Below, in pieces: positions 55,821-64,000 of a DNA stretch of 64,000 bases. The notes beneath the pieces were generated by a model. The model ran no database searches and was not told the DNA's origin. It saw only the letters and a program-made list of their open reading frames with translations. Each line of letters begins with the position of its first letter. The first letter of the stretch is position 1. The position numbers and the translations under genes are program-made. Source of the stretch: Lactobacillus laiwuensis (GTDB taxonomy: Bacteria > Bacillota > Bacilli > Lactobacillales > Lactobacillaceae); the NCBI RefSeq assembly GCF_019972835.1, contig NZ_BPPB01000001.1:124001-188000 (forward strand). The letters are read 5' to 3'.

Positions 55821-56199
55821 GATTTAATAAAAAAGACTAATAGTAGGTGTTAATAGCAAAATTTGAAGCTAATTAGCCATCGGTCTATTAGTTTTTTATC
55901 TCTCTTTTTTGGGAATAATAAATTTTAACTTTTCTGTTTTTTCAACTTTTTAGGTAATGCATACAATAAATTTGATACAGTGAATTGGCTACGTCAAATG
56001 CATGTGCTACTCTACAAGTGCGATTTTTACAATTTCTTTTTTAACTTTTATTTCATCTGACTATTCAGAAACCAAATTAGCAATTAAACAGCTAGGTAAT
56101 TTTTTAATTCGCGTGTCAAATAGTTGTTTAAGATGAATATTTGAGATAATGTAATAAAGTTATTTGCAATAGTTAATATGAATTGTGTGAAAGAGTGTA
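55821..56199. other. Intergenic region with long terminator-like hairpin
   Basis: 379 bases between the flavoprotein and ROK genes. ACTAATAG (55836-55843) pairs with CTATTAGT (55885-55892), followed by TTTTT, over a loop that contains the palindrome GCTAATTAGC (55868-55877). It is probably the flavoprotein terminator. The rest shows no ORF or promoter I would trust. Confidence 0.55.
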
Positions 56200-57111
56200 A
56201 TGAAAAATTATTTAAGTATTGATATCGGCGGAACTGAAATTAAATTTGCAAAATTAGATTATGCAGGAAATATAATCGAAAAAGACAAAATTGATACTGT
56301 TAAAAATAAAACTGAGTTTTTGAAAAAAATAGATCAAATTTTAAAATGTTATATTTCAGATATTAAAGGCTTAGCTTTTTGTTCTCCTGGGAAAATTGAA
56401 AACACTAAAATCAGATTTGGCGGTTCATTACCTTTTTTGGACGGAATTGATTTTGCCGAAATTTATGGTAAAAAGTATAGGATTCCGGTAGCGGTAATAA
56501 ATGATGGCAAGGCCAGCGTTTTAGCAGAAAATTGGCTAGGCAGTTTGAAGGGTGAGTCAAATTGTGCTGCAATTACGCTCGGAACCGGCGTTGGCGGCGG
56601 TATTATAATTAACGGTCATCTATTGCGAGGCTCACATTATCAAGCAGGTGAATTAAGTTTTATGATTAGTAATTTATCCCGCCCTAAAAATATGGCAGGT
56701 GCCGTTGGTAGTAATGGTTCAGGCGTGAATTTTGTTAAAGCAATTAATCGTAAAATTAATCATCAAAATGAAAATGACGGATTATATGCTTTTGATGCCA
56801 TTAAGTCCGGTAAAAAAGAAGCCGTTAGAATTTTTAATGACTATTGTTTAAAAGTGGCAACTTTAATTCTTAATATTCAAACAGTAGTAGATTTAGATAA
56901 AATAGCTGTCGGTGGGGGCATAAGTGCACAACCAATTTTAATTTGCGGTATCAATAAAGCTTATGATAAGCTGGTTAATGATTATAACTCGATTATTGGT
57001 GATACTTTGACTAAACCGGCAATTATTTCTGCTCACTTTAGGAACGATTCAAATTTGTATGGATCTCTTTACAATTTATTACTTCAAATTAATAAAGAAA
57101 ATAAATATTAA
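56200..57111 (+). CDS. ROK-family protein (sugar kinase/regulator)
   Basis: 303 residues. ATP-binding 'DIGGTEIKFAK' at the N-terminus and 'AITLGTGVGGGIIINGHL' near 125, then 'SHYQAGELSFM' near 146. The CxCGxxGC zinc motif of classical ROK kinases and an N-terminal HTH are absent, so it is probably a sugar kinase-type ROK protein of the lactobacillus group acting on a free hexose; the substrate is open. The RBS before the ATG is weak (AAAGAG). Confidence 0.87.
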   Translation: MKNYLSIDIGGTEIKFAKLDYAGNIIEKDKIDTVKNKTEFLKKIDQILKCYISDIKGLAFCSPGKIENTKIRFGGSLPFLDGIDFAEIYGKKYRIPVAVINDGKASVLAENWLGSLKGESNCAAITLGTGVGGGIIINGHLLRGSHYQAGELSFMISNLSRPKNMAGAVGSNGSGVNFVKAINRKINHQNENDGLYAFDAIKSGKKEAVRIFNDYCLKVATLILNIQTVVDLDKIAVGGGISAQPILICGINKAYDKLVNDYNSIIGDTLTKPAIISAHFRNDSNLYGSLYNLLLQINKENKY

Positions 57112-57116
57112 TTTTA

Positions 57117-57152
57117 GCAAAATCTCGAAGTAGATAACTTTGAGATTTTTGC
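57117..57152 (+). terminator. Intrinsic terminator of the ROK gene
   Basis: GCAAAATCTC / GAGATTTTTGC stem with a T-containing tail. Confidence 0.8.
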
Positions 57153-57270
57153 TTTCTCCATTTACTTTTTTGCCCAAAAATTTTTTTAAGAAATTTCTCT
57201 CTTTTATTTCTAAGTCCACATTTGCCCTCTTTATATGGTAGAATAACTAAAGTTAATAGAGGAGGTTGTC

Positions 57271-58002
57271 ATGACTAAAGTTAAGTATAAGCGAATAGTT
57301 TTGAAAATTTCTGGTGAAGCTTTGGCTGGTGATGAAGGAACTGGTATAAATCCTACAGTTATTAGTCATTTAGCAAAAGAGATTAAATCTGTTCACGATT
57401 TGGGAGTTGACATTGGTATCGTTTGTGGTGGCGGTAATATGTGGCGCGGGGAAACTGGCGCAAAACTAGGGATGGAACGCTCACAAGCTGATTATATGGG
57501 AATGCTTGCTACCATAATGAATGGGTTAGCTCTTCAAGATGGCTTGGAACATGTAGGTGTACCAACTAGATTGCAAACATCAATTGAAATGAGGCAAATA
57601 GCTGAACCATATATTAGGAGAAAGGCTATTCACCACATGGAAAAAGGACGCGTAGTTATTATGGGTGGCGGCACAGGTAATCCATATTTTTCTACTGATA
57701 CGACTGCTGCTTTAAGAGCTGCGGAAATAGGTGCTGACGTGATCCTAATGGCTAAAAATGGAGTTGACGGAGTTTACTCCGCTGATCCAAAAGTTGATCC
57801 GCATGCCAAAAAATACAGTGAACTTTCACAACTAGATATTATTTCTAAAAACTTAAAAGTCATGGACAGAACAGCAAGCTCACTTTCAATGGATACCAAC
57901 ATTCCTCTAATCGTATTCAATGTTAATACTGAAGGCAATATTAAAAAAGTGGTATTGGGTGAGAATATTGGAACAGTAATCGGAGGAAAAAACAATGAAT
58001 AA
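57271..58002 (+). CDS. pyrH: UMP kinase
   Basis: Hexameric UMP kinase, 243 residues. '[20 protein letters not shown]' at the N-terminus, '[12 protein letters not shown]' near 49, '[23 protein letters not shown]' (about 128-150). AGAGGAGG precedes the ATG. Overlaps frr by 8 bases. In most Firmicutes it directly follows tsf. Confidence 0.97.
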   Translation: MTKVKYKRIVLKISGEALAGDEGTGINPTVISHLAKEIKSVHDLGVDIGIVCGGGNMWRGETGAKLGMERSQADYMGMLATIMNGLALQDGLEHVGVPTRLQTSIEMRQIAEPYIRRKAIHHMEKGRVVIMGGGTGNPYFSTDTTAALRAAEIGADVILMAKNGVDGVYSADPKVDPHAKKYSELSQLDIISKNLKVMDRTASSLSMDTNIPLIVFNVNTEGNIKKVVLGENIGTVIGGKNNE

Positions 58003-58552
58003 TGACGCAATCAAAAAAGCTCAAGATAATATGAAGAAATCAATTACTGTTTTTCAAAAAAACTTGAGCTCTATTCGTGCTGGTGTTGCTAACGCAGCTT
58101 TACTAGATGGAGTAAAAGTTGATTATTACGGCGCGCCAACCCCCTTGACGCAAATGTCTAGCGTGACTATTCCTGAGCCACGCGTGTTATTAATTACACC
58201 TTATGATCAAAATAGCCTTGATGATATTGAACATGCACTCTTAGCGTCCAATTTAGGTTTGACTCCTGCAAATGATGGTAAGGTCATTCGCCTTGTTATT
58301 CCACAATTAACTGGTGAAAGGCGTCAAGAAATTGCCAAAGAAGTCAATAAAATGGCTGAAGAAAGTAAAATTGCAATTAGAAATGTTCGTCGTGAAGCTA
58401 TGAATAGTCTCAAAAAACAACAAAAAGACGATGAAATTACTGAAGATGAACAGCGCAATTTGGAAAAGAAAGTGCAAAAAGTCACTGACGATGCTACCAA
58501 ACAGATTGACCAAATTGCAGAAGAAAAACGTAAAGAGATTACCCAGGGCTAA
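57995..58552 (+). CDS. frr: Ribosome recycling factor
   Basis: 185 residues. Splits post-termination ribosomes with EF-G. '[28 protein letters not shown]' (about 24-51) is the family core; the long C-terminal helix is charged. GGAGGAAAAAAC precedes the ATG inside pyrH. Confidence 0.97.
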   Translation: MNNDAIKKAQDNMKKSITVFQKNLSSIRAGVANAALLDGVKVDYYGAPTPLTQMSSVTIPEPRVLLITPYDQNSLDDIEHALLASNLGLTPANDGKVIRLVIPQLTGERRQEIAKEVNKMAEESKIAIRNVRREAMNSLKKQQKDDEITEDEQRNLEKKVQKVTDDATKQIDQIAEEKRKEITQG

Positions 58553-58556
58553 TTAA

Positions 58557-59291
58557 ATGGCTGATAAAAAAAATCAATTAAACCATTTAGCTATTATTAT
58601 GGATGGTAATGGTCGTTGGGCAAAAAAACAAGGCAAACCACGAATTGCTGGTCATTACGAAGGCATGAATAACGTGGAAAGAATAACTTTGGCAGCTAAT
58701 CAATTAGGCATCAAAGTTTTATCCTTATATGCGTTTTCTACTGAAAATTGGGGTAGGCCTAAAGAAGAAGTAGCATATCTAATGAACTTACCTGTACGCT
58801 TTTTTGATAAGTTTATGCCCACCTTAATGAAAGAAAATGTCAAAGTGAACATTATGGGCTATTTAAACGAGTTACCTTCTAAGACCTATGATGTAGTGCA
58901 GCGAGCAATGGCTGAAACAGCTAATAATAGTGGCTTAATTTTGAACTTTGCTTTTAATTATGGTTCCCGAAGAGAAATTACTACGGCAGTAAAAGAAATT
59001 GCTACTCTTGTTGAAACGGGTAGTATTACAAGTGATGAAATTTCTGAAAAAATGATTTCTCAGAGATTGATGACTGCAAGTTTTGGTAAATACAGTGATC
59101 CAGACTTATTGATCAGAACATCTGGTGAACAAAGAATTTCTAATTTCATGCTATGGCAATTAGCATATTCAGAGCTTGCTTTTAGTAAGAAAAACTGGCC
59201 TGATTTTACTAGAGCAGATCTAGAAAAATTTGTTATTGATTTTCAAAATCGTCATCGACGTTTCGGTAAAGTCGATGAATCGGATAGTTAG
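58557..59291 (+). CDS. uppS: Undecaprenyl diphosphate synthase
   Basis: 244 residues. cis-Prenyltransferase making the C55 lipid carrier for peptidoglycan. '[23 protein letters not shown]' (about 11-33) with catalytic Asp, '[18 protein letters not shown]' near 56, and '[19 protein letters not shown]' near 184. Four bases after frr. Confidence 0.97.
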   Translation: MADKKNQLNHLAIIMDGNGRWAKKQGKPRIAGHYEGMNNVERITLAANQLGIKVLSLYAFSTENWGRPKEEVAYLMNLPVRFFDKFMPTLMKENVKVNIMGYLNELPSKTYDVVQRAMAETANNSGLILNFAFNYGSRREITTAVKEIATLVETGSITSDEISEKMISQRLMTASFGKYSDPDLLIRTSGEQRISNFMLWQLAYSELAFSKKNWPDFTRADLEKFVIDFQNRHRRFGKVDESDS

Positions 59292-59299
59292 GTAAATAT

Positions 59300-60097
59300 A
59301 TGAAACAACGTGTAATCACAGCAGTTATTGCTTTAATTTTATTTATTCCTATCGTCATTGCTGGCGGGCTTTGGATGGATTGGCTCACCGTTTTGTTTGC
59401 GGCCGTTGGTATCAGTGAATTCTTTTTAATGAAAAAACAAATATTGGTTTCAGTAAACTTTCTACTAGCTTTACTTGCTACTATTGTTTGGGCAGTTCCT
59501 GATAGTTTTCTCAGGTCAATGCCGTTTCATTGGACAAAATATGGCATCTATTTTGCCTTGATAATGTTAATGTTGACGTGGACAGTTTTAACTAAAAATA
59601 AAACTACTTTTGATGATGTAGCGGTTTATACCTTAGGCTCATTATATGTTGGAACCGGCTTTCATTACATGGCAAGTATCAGAAATGCTGACAATGGACT
59701 TGCACTTCTTTGCTATGTTTTTGTTGTAGTCTGGTTAACAGATACCGGGGCCTACATGATTGGTCGTAAAATCGGTAAACATAAGTTGTGGCCAGTAATC
59801 AGTCCTAATAAAACCTGGGAAGGTTCAATTGGTGGCACAATTTGCGCTGTAATTTGTGCAGCAATTTATGTTTACTTTGTGAACTTGAAACATGCGCAAG
59901 TTGAAATGATCATTTTCGCTTTTGTATTATCAATTGTTGGACAAATGGGTGACTTGGTTGAATCGGCTTATAAGAGATACTATGGTGTGAAAGATTCGGG
60001 CAAGATATTGCCAGGACATGGTGGAATCTTAGATCGCTTTGACAGCATGCTCTTTGTTTTACCTGTTTTTGCTGCTTTGATGGGAATCATGCACTAG
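59300..60097 (+). CDS. cdsA: Phosphatidate cytidylyltransferase
   Basis: 265 residues, about seven or eight transmembrane helices. Makes CDP-diacylglycerol from phosphatidic acid. The CDS signature is near 210-245 ('SIVGQMGDLVESAYKRYYG', 'GILDRFDSML'). ATG 9 bases after uppS. Confidence 0.96.
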   Translation: MKQRVITAVIALILFIPIVIAGGLWMDWLTVLFAAVGISEFFLMKKQILVSVNFLLALLATIVWAVPDSFLRSMPFHWTKYGIYFALIMLMLTWTVLTKNKTTFDDVAVYTLGSLYVGTGFHYMASIRNADNGLALLCYVFVVVWLTDTGAYMIGRKIGKHKLWPVISPNKTWEGSIGGTICAVICAAIYVYFVNLKHAQVEMIIFAFVLSIVGQMGDLVESAYKRYYGVKDSGKILPGHGGILDRFDSMLFVLPVFAALMGIMH

Positions 60098-60107
60098 GAG
60101 GATTCTT

Positions 60108-61364
60108 GTGAAAGGTATACTTATCTTTTTAGTAGTATTTGGAATCTTGGTTTTTGTCCATGAATTTGGGCACTTTATTGTTGCAAAAAAGTGCGGTATT
60201 TTAGTGCGTGAATTTTCTATAGGCATGGGACCTAAGCTTTTCCAAGTTAGACGCAATCCAACTACTTACACTATTAGGTGGCTTCCCTTAGGTGGATATG
60301 TCCGTTTAGCAAGTAAAGATGACGAAACTGATTTAGCAGCAGGGATGAGAGTAGTTTTGCAGTTTAATCAGCAAAAAGAAGTTGTAAGAATTGATGCTTC
60401 TGAATCTGATATACCGATTGAAGGAATACCATTACAAATCACGAAATTTGATTTGGTAGATCAACTTTTTATTTCTGGATATGAAAATGGTGAAGAAGAT
60501 CGGCTGGTTACATACAAAGTCAATCATGATGCCACGGTTATTGATCAGTCAAAGACAGAGCTAATTATTGCACCACGGGATACCCAGTTTCAAGAAGCCA
60601 ATGTCTGGCAAAAATTAGCTACTAACATTGCTGGACCGCTAATGAATATCATTCTAGGCTTTGTTGTTTTTTTAATTTGGACATTTACTGTTCCGGGTCC
60701 TGCAACTACAGAAATAGCTGAAGTAACACCTAATTCACCAGCTGCTATTGCAAAACTTGAACCAGATTCAAAAATTGTGGCTGTTAATGGTCACAAAATA
60801 ACGTCTTTTGAACAAATTTCGGAAGAAATAGCTCAGAATAAAAGTAAAAAAATTAATATTTCTGTTATCAAAAATAAGCAAAAAAAAGTGGTAAGCGTTC
60901 AACCGAAAGTTGTTAAAGTTCAAGGCAAAAAAGTATACCAAATCGGAATCAGAGCAAAAAGTGATGAGAGCATCAGTGCGAAATTTAAACGTGGTTGGAA
61001 TACAGCTGTTTCTACTACTGGAATGATTTTCAATGCAGTTGGGGGGTTATTTCGTCATTTTAGTTTAAATAAACTTTCCGGCCCAGTTGGGATTTATTCT
61101 CAGACATCACAGGTTTCGCAAATGGGTTTTACCTACATCTTAGCCTTTTTGGCCATGATCTCAATTAACTTGGGAATCGTTAATCTAATTCCTATACCTG
61201 GTCTTGATGGTGGTAAGTTCTTGCTTAACCTTATTGAAATAGTTCGTGGTAAACCAATTTCTGAAAATCATGAGGCCATGGTGGAATTGATAGGTTTCGG
61301 CTTACTGTTAGTGTTAATTATTGCTGTAACGGGAAATGATATTTACCGTTACTTTATTAAATAA
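60108..61364 (+). CDS. rseP: Site-2 metalloprotease RseP/RasP
   Basis: 418 residues. Zinc motif HEFGH at 18-22 in the first membrane helix, a PDZ domain (about 200-290) and the second metal ligand in 'IPGLDGGKFL' near 366. Cleaves transmembrane segments, releasing regulators such as anti-sigma factors. GTG start at 60108 with AGGAGGATT just before. Order cdsA-rseP-proS-polC is conserved. Confidence 0.95.
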   Translation: MKGILIFLVVFGILVFVHEFGHFIVAKKCGILVREFSIGMGPKLFQVRRNPTTYTIRWLPLGGYVRLASKDDETDLAAGMRVVLQFNQQKEVVRIDASESDIPIEGIPLQITKFDLVDQLFISGYENGEEDRLVTYKVNHDATVIDQSKTELIIAPRDTQFQEANVWQKLATNIAGPLMNIILGFVVFLIWTFTVPGPATTEIAEVTPNSPAAIAKLEPDSKIVAVNGHKITSFEQISEEIAQNKSKKINISVIKNKQKKVVSVQPKVVKVQGKKVYQIGIRAKSDESISAKFKRGWNTAVSTTGMIFNAVGGLFRHFSLNKLSGPVGIYSQTSQVSQMGFTYILAFLAMISINLGIVNLIPIPGLDGGKFLLNLIEIVRGKPISENHEAMVELIGFGLLLVLIIAVTGNDIYRYFIK

Positions 61365-61389
61365 AATATAAATTTGGGAGAGAGTTTAA

Positions 61390-63090
61390 ATGCGACAATC
61401 TAAATTATTTATGCCGACTTTAAAGGAAGCACCAGCTGATGCTGTAGCTGAAAGTCATAAACTGATGCTGCGAGGTGGATATGTTCGTCAGGTTACGGCA
61501 GGTGTTTATGCGTATTTGCCTTTAGGGTACCGCGTTCTAAGTAAAGCTGAACAGATAATGCGTGAAGAAATGGCAAAAATCAACGTGCCAGAAATGGCAA
61601 TGCCGGATCTTTTACCAGCAACTTTATGGGAAGAATCAGGCAGATGGCAAAAATATGGTCCGGAAATGTTTAAACTTAAAGACAGACATGGTCGTCAAAG
61701 TCTGCTAGGACCAACTCATGAGGAAACATTTACTGATATTGTCGCAAAAGATTTAAAAAGTTATAAGCAAATGCCGATAGCTCTTTTCCAAATTCAATCA
61801 AAGTTTAGAGATGAAAACAGGCCTCGTTTCGGTTTACTGCGATCTCGTGAATTTATCATGCTTGATGCATACAGTTTTGCAGCAACGAAAGAACAGCTTG
61901 ATCAACAGTTTGAAGACGAAAAAAAGGCTTTTACAGCTGCATACCAACGTTGTGGCTTGAAAGTTACACCAGTTATTGCTGATTCAGGAACTATGGGAGG
62001 CAAAAATTCAACTGAATTTCAAGCTCCAGCTGCCATTGGTGAAGATACCATTGCTACGAATGAAACAGGAACATATTCAGCTAATCTAGAAATGGCTTGC
62101 AGTATTGATACGTTTAAGCAGGAAGAGGAACCGTTAAAACAAGTTGAAGAAGTAGCTACTCCCGGTCAAGAAACAATATCAGACCTAGTAGACTTTTTAA
62201 AAGTTCCAGCTACAAGAATTGTTAAAAGTATACTTTATATTGCTAATGAAAATGAAAACGTATTGGTTTTAATTCGGGGTGATAAACAAGTAAATGAAGT
62301 GAAATTGAAGCACCTACTAGATGCTGATTCACTTAGGGTGGCTACTGATGCTGAATTAACAGACATAACTGGGGTGACTAAAGGTAGCGTTGGTCCAATT
62401 AATGCTGATTGGGCTGATCAAGTAGTTGCAGACAATACAGTAAACAATCTTTATAACTTCTTTGTCGGCGCTAACAAAAAAGGTTTTCAGTTTAAAAATG
62501 TAAATTTGAGACGTGATTTTAATCCTGACAAATTCGGAGATGTGAGAGTGGCTAACGAGGGTGAACCAGATCCAGTTGATCACTTGCCACTAAAATTTAC
62601 AACTTCAATAGAGGTTGGTCATATTTTTAAACTGGGAACATACTATACAAAAACTATGGGCGCAAATTTCCTCGATAAAAATGGTAAAGCTCAACCTGTT
62701 ATAATGGGTTCATATGGTATTGGCGTCACAAGAGTTTTATCTGCTGTGATTGAACAGCATTTGACTAAAAATGGCGTGGCGTGGCCTAAGGAAATTGCAC
62801 CATTTAGCCTGCACATTGTGCAAATGAAAATGAAAGATGATGGTCAAACGAGTTTGGCTCAAAAACTTGAAGAAAAATACAGCGCTAAGTATGATGTATT
62901 GTATGATGATCGTAATGAGCGGGCAGGAGTTAAATTTGCTGACGCTGACTTACTAGGCGCTCCAGTGAGAGTGACTGTGGGTAAAAAAGCCAGTGAAGAA
63001 GTAGTTGAAGTTAAAAGACCTACTGATGAAAAAGTTACTGAAATGACACTGTCTGAATTAGATGATTTTGTTAATAAAGAGTTAGGATAA
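61390..63090 (+). CDS. proS: Prolyl-tRNA synthetase
   Basis: 566 residues, bacterial-type ProRS with class II motifs ('SHKLMLRGGYVRQVTAGVY' near 23, 'FQIQSKFRDENRPRFGLLRSREFIMLDAYSF' at about 133-165, 'MGSYGIGVTRVL' near 440) and the editing INS domain in between (about 235-390). GGGAGAG precedes the ATG. Confidence 0.97.
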   Translation: MRQSKLFMPTLKEAPADAVAESHKLMLRGGYVRQVTAGVYAYLPLGYRVLSKAEQIMREEMAKINVPEMAMPDLLPATLWEESGRWQKYGPEMFKLKDRHGRQSLLGPTHEETFTDIVAKDLKSYKQMPIALFQIQSKFRDENRPRFGLLRSREFIMLDAYSFAATKEQLDQQFEDEKKAFTAAYQRCGLKVTPVIADSGTMGGKNSTEFQAPAAIGEDTIATNETGTYSANLEMACSIDTFKQEEEPLKQVEEVATPGQETISDLVDFLKVPATRIVKSILYIANENENVLVLIRGDKQVNEVKLKHLLDADSLRVATDAELTDITGVTKGSVGPINADWADQVVADNTVNNLYNFFVGANKKGFQFKNVNLRRDFNPDKFGDVRVANEGEPDPVDHLPLKFTTSIEVGHIFKLGTYYTKTMGANFLDKNGKAQPVIMGSYGIGVTRVLSAVIEQHLTKNGVAWPKEIAPFSLHIVQMKMKDDGQTSLAQKLEEKYSAKYDVLYDDRNERAGVKFADADLLGAPVRVTVGKKASEEVVEVKRPTDEKVTEMTLSELDDFVNKELG

Positions 63091-63095
63091 TTTTC

Positions 63096-64000
63096 GTGAC
63101 TGATAAAAATAAACTATTTTTAAGGTTATTGCAGCAAATTAAGTTTCCGCAAGAATTTGCAGATAACGATTTGTTGCAGAAGGGCGAAATTGAGAACGTG
63201 GATGTTTACGCTAAAGAACACAGGTGGGATATCCATGTTCTTTTTACTACACCATTAAAATTTGAAACCTTTAACGCTTTGAATAAGGCTATAACTGCCA
63301 GTTTTTCTTCTTTTGTCAATGCTCATTTGTATGTTCGTTCTCAAGATGGGGCAGATGAATATTTAACTGACTATTGGCAGTTTGCTGTGCAAAATTCTCA
63401 GGCCTTGCAACCAGTGGCACGAGAATTTATTTCTAGTCACAAGCCTAAAAAGGAAAATGGACGCTGGATAATTCCGGTTGATAATTTAGTTGTTGACGGA
63501 CTGCTCGAGCAAAAAATGCTTGATGAACTAGCGGAAGAAATGAGAAATTTTGGTTTCTTTAACTTGAAGTTCGTAACGGAAATTGACGATGAAAATTCCA
63601 AAAATAATTTAGCTAGTCTTCAGGAACTGCAGGAACAACATGAGCAAAATATGCAGGAAGAATATGATGCAGCTCCACCACAAGAAAAGCCCAAGCAAAC
63701 AACCTACCCAACCAAAAAGACTCGTTATGGCAATCGCAAACTAGATGAAAATATGCCTGTGACGCAAATTAAAGAAGTGATAGATGGAATTAGAAATGTT
63801 GTGATAGAAGGCAATATTTTTAACATTTCCAGTCGCGAATTAAAAAATGGTTCAATTATATTTACTGGTGAAATAACGGATTATACCGATTCAATTTCCT
63901 TTAAGAAATTTGTTTCAGATAAAGAGCAAATTGAAAAAATGACAAAAATTAAACCGGGGACTTGGGCCAAGATGCAAGGATCGGCAGCTGAAGACCAGTG
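63096..64000 (+). CDS. polC: DNA polymerase III PolC, N-terminal part (partial)
   Basis: Open from GTG 63096 to the window end (about 300 residues seen of about 1,440). The N-terminus 'MTDKNKLFLRLLQQIKFP' and the following PolC N-terminal domain, a Q/E/K-rich linker and the start of the OB domain ('NVVIEGNIFNISSRELKNG') are typical. AGGA is eight bases upstream. Gram-positive replicative polymerase; exonuclease and polymerase domains lie outside. Confidence 0.95.
   Translation, partial: MTDKNKLFLRLLQQIKFPQEFADNDLLQKGEIENVDVYAKEHRWDIHVLFTTPLKFETFNALNKAITASFSSFVNAHLYVRSQDGADEYLTDYWQFAVQNSQALQPVAREFISSHKPKKENGRWIIPVDNLVVDGLLEQKMLDELAEEMRNFGFFNLKFVTEIDDENSKNNLASLQELQEQHEQNMQEEYDAAPPQEKPKQTTYPTKKTRYGNRKLDENMPVTQIKEVIDGIRNVVIEGNIFNISSRELKNGSIIFTGEITDYTDSISFKKFVSDKEQIEKMTKIKPGTWAKMQGSAAEDQ

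Overview
The window reads as chromosomal DNA of a low-GC lactic acid bacterium. Most likely it is Lactobacillus sensu stricto, from an AT-rich member of the L. delbrueckii group rather than L. delbrueckii itself. The evidence is the gene order of the Firmicute core clusters, multiple peptide-transport OppA lipoproteins, a PepD-type (C69) dipeptidase, a beta-glucoside PTS with catabolite control sites, and PolC replication. Species assignment is inference; no rRNA or tRNA gene was seen.

Layout. (1) 1-3.3 kb: end of the PASTA kinase, then rsgA, rpe and thiN, tightly packed. (2) 3.3-4.0 kb: a mostly empty gap, then rpmB on the minus strand. (3) 4.2-9.5 kb: yloU, fakA-like, recG, plsX, acpP. (4) 9.6-20.1 kb: a complete oligopeptide import locus (oppD, F, B, C and three tandem oppA paralogues, with an eroded ISL3-type transposase between the second and third). 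(5) 20.2-25.6 kb: rnc, smc, ftsY. (6) 25.7-28.6 kb: pepD and a divergent APC-family amino acid permease with a structured leader. (7) 29-32.9 kb: ylxM, ffh, rpsP, rimM, trmD, rplS. (8) 33-46.1 kb: a nucleoside phosphorylase, a MerR regulator facing a small membrane protein, lexA facing a DUF896 gene, a heterodimeric ABC exporter, an FAD-linked lactate/glycolate-type oxidase, cfa, plsC, a methyltransferase/GIY-YIG fusion, rpsB and tsf. (9) 46.2-57.1 kb: an accessory block (DUF3883 nuclease-like protein, small membrane protein, P-loop kinase-like protein, beta-glucoside PTS, 6-phospho-beta-glucosidase and RpiR regulator, membrane acyltransferase, fumarate-reductase-like flavoprotein, ROK protein). 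(10) 57.3 kb to the end: pyrH, frr, uppS, cdsA, rseP, proS and the start of polC.

How it fits together. The backbone is the conserved translation, secretion, lipid and division set. Three stretches of metabolic or accessory genes interrupt clusters that are usually compact: opp between acpP and rnc, pepD plus permease between ftsY and ylxM, and about 11 kb between tsf and pyrH. The first two share a theme of peptide uptake, cleavage and amino acid traffic. The third holds the only gene with a defence-like signature, the DUF3883 protein.

The best regulatory signals are: a MerR-type promoter with a 19-bp spacer centred on a GC-rich palindrome (34281-34311); a LexA box shared by divergent promoters (35396-35440); cre sites overlapping the promoters of the FAD oxidase and the beta-glucoside operon; and a leader of the amino acid permease that contains a terminator-like hairpin and a long dyad. 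I did not find a convincing multi-gene undescribed system. The strongest candidate for unrecognised biology is the orphan DUF3883 gene and its small neighbours.
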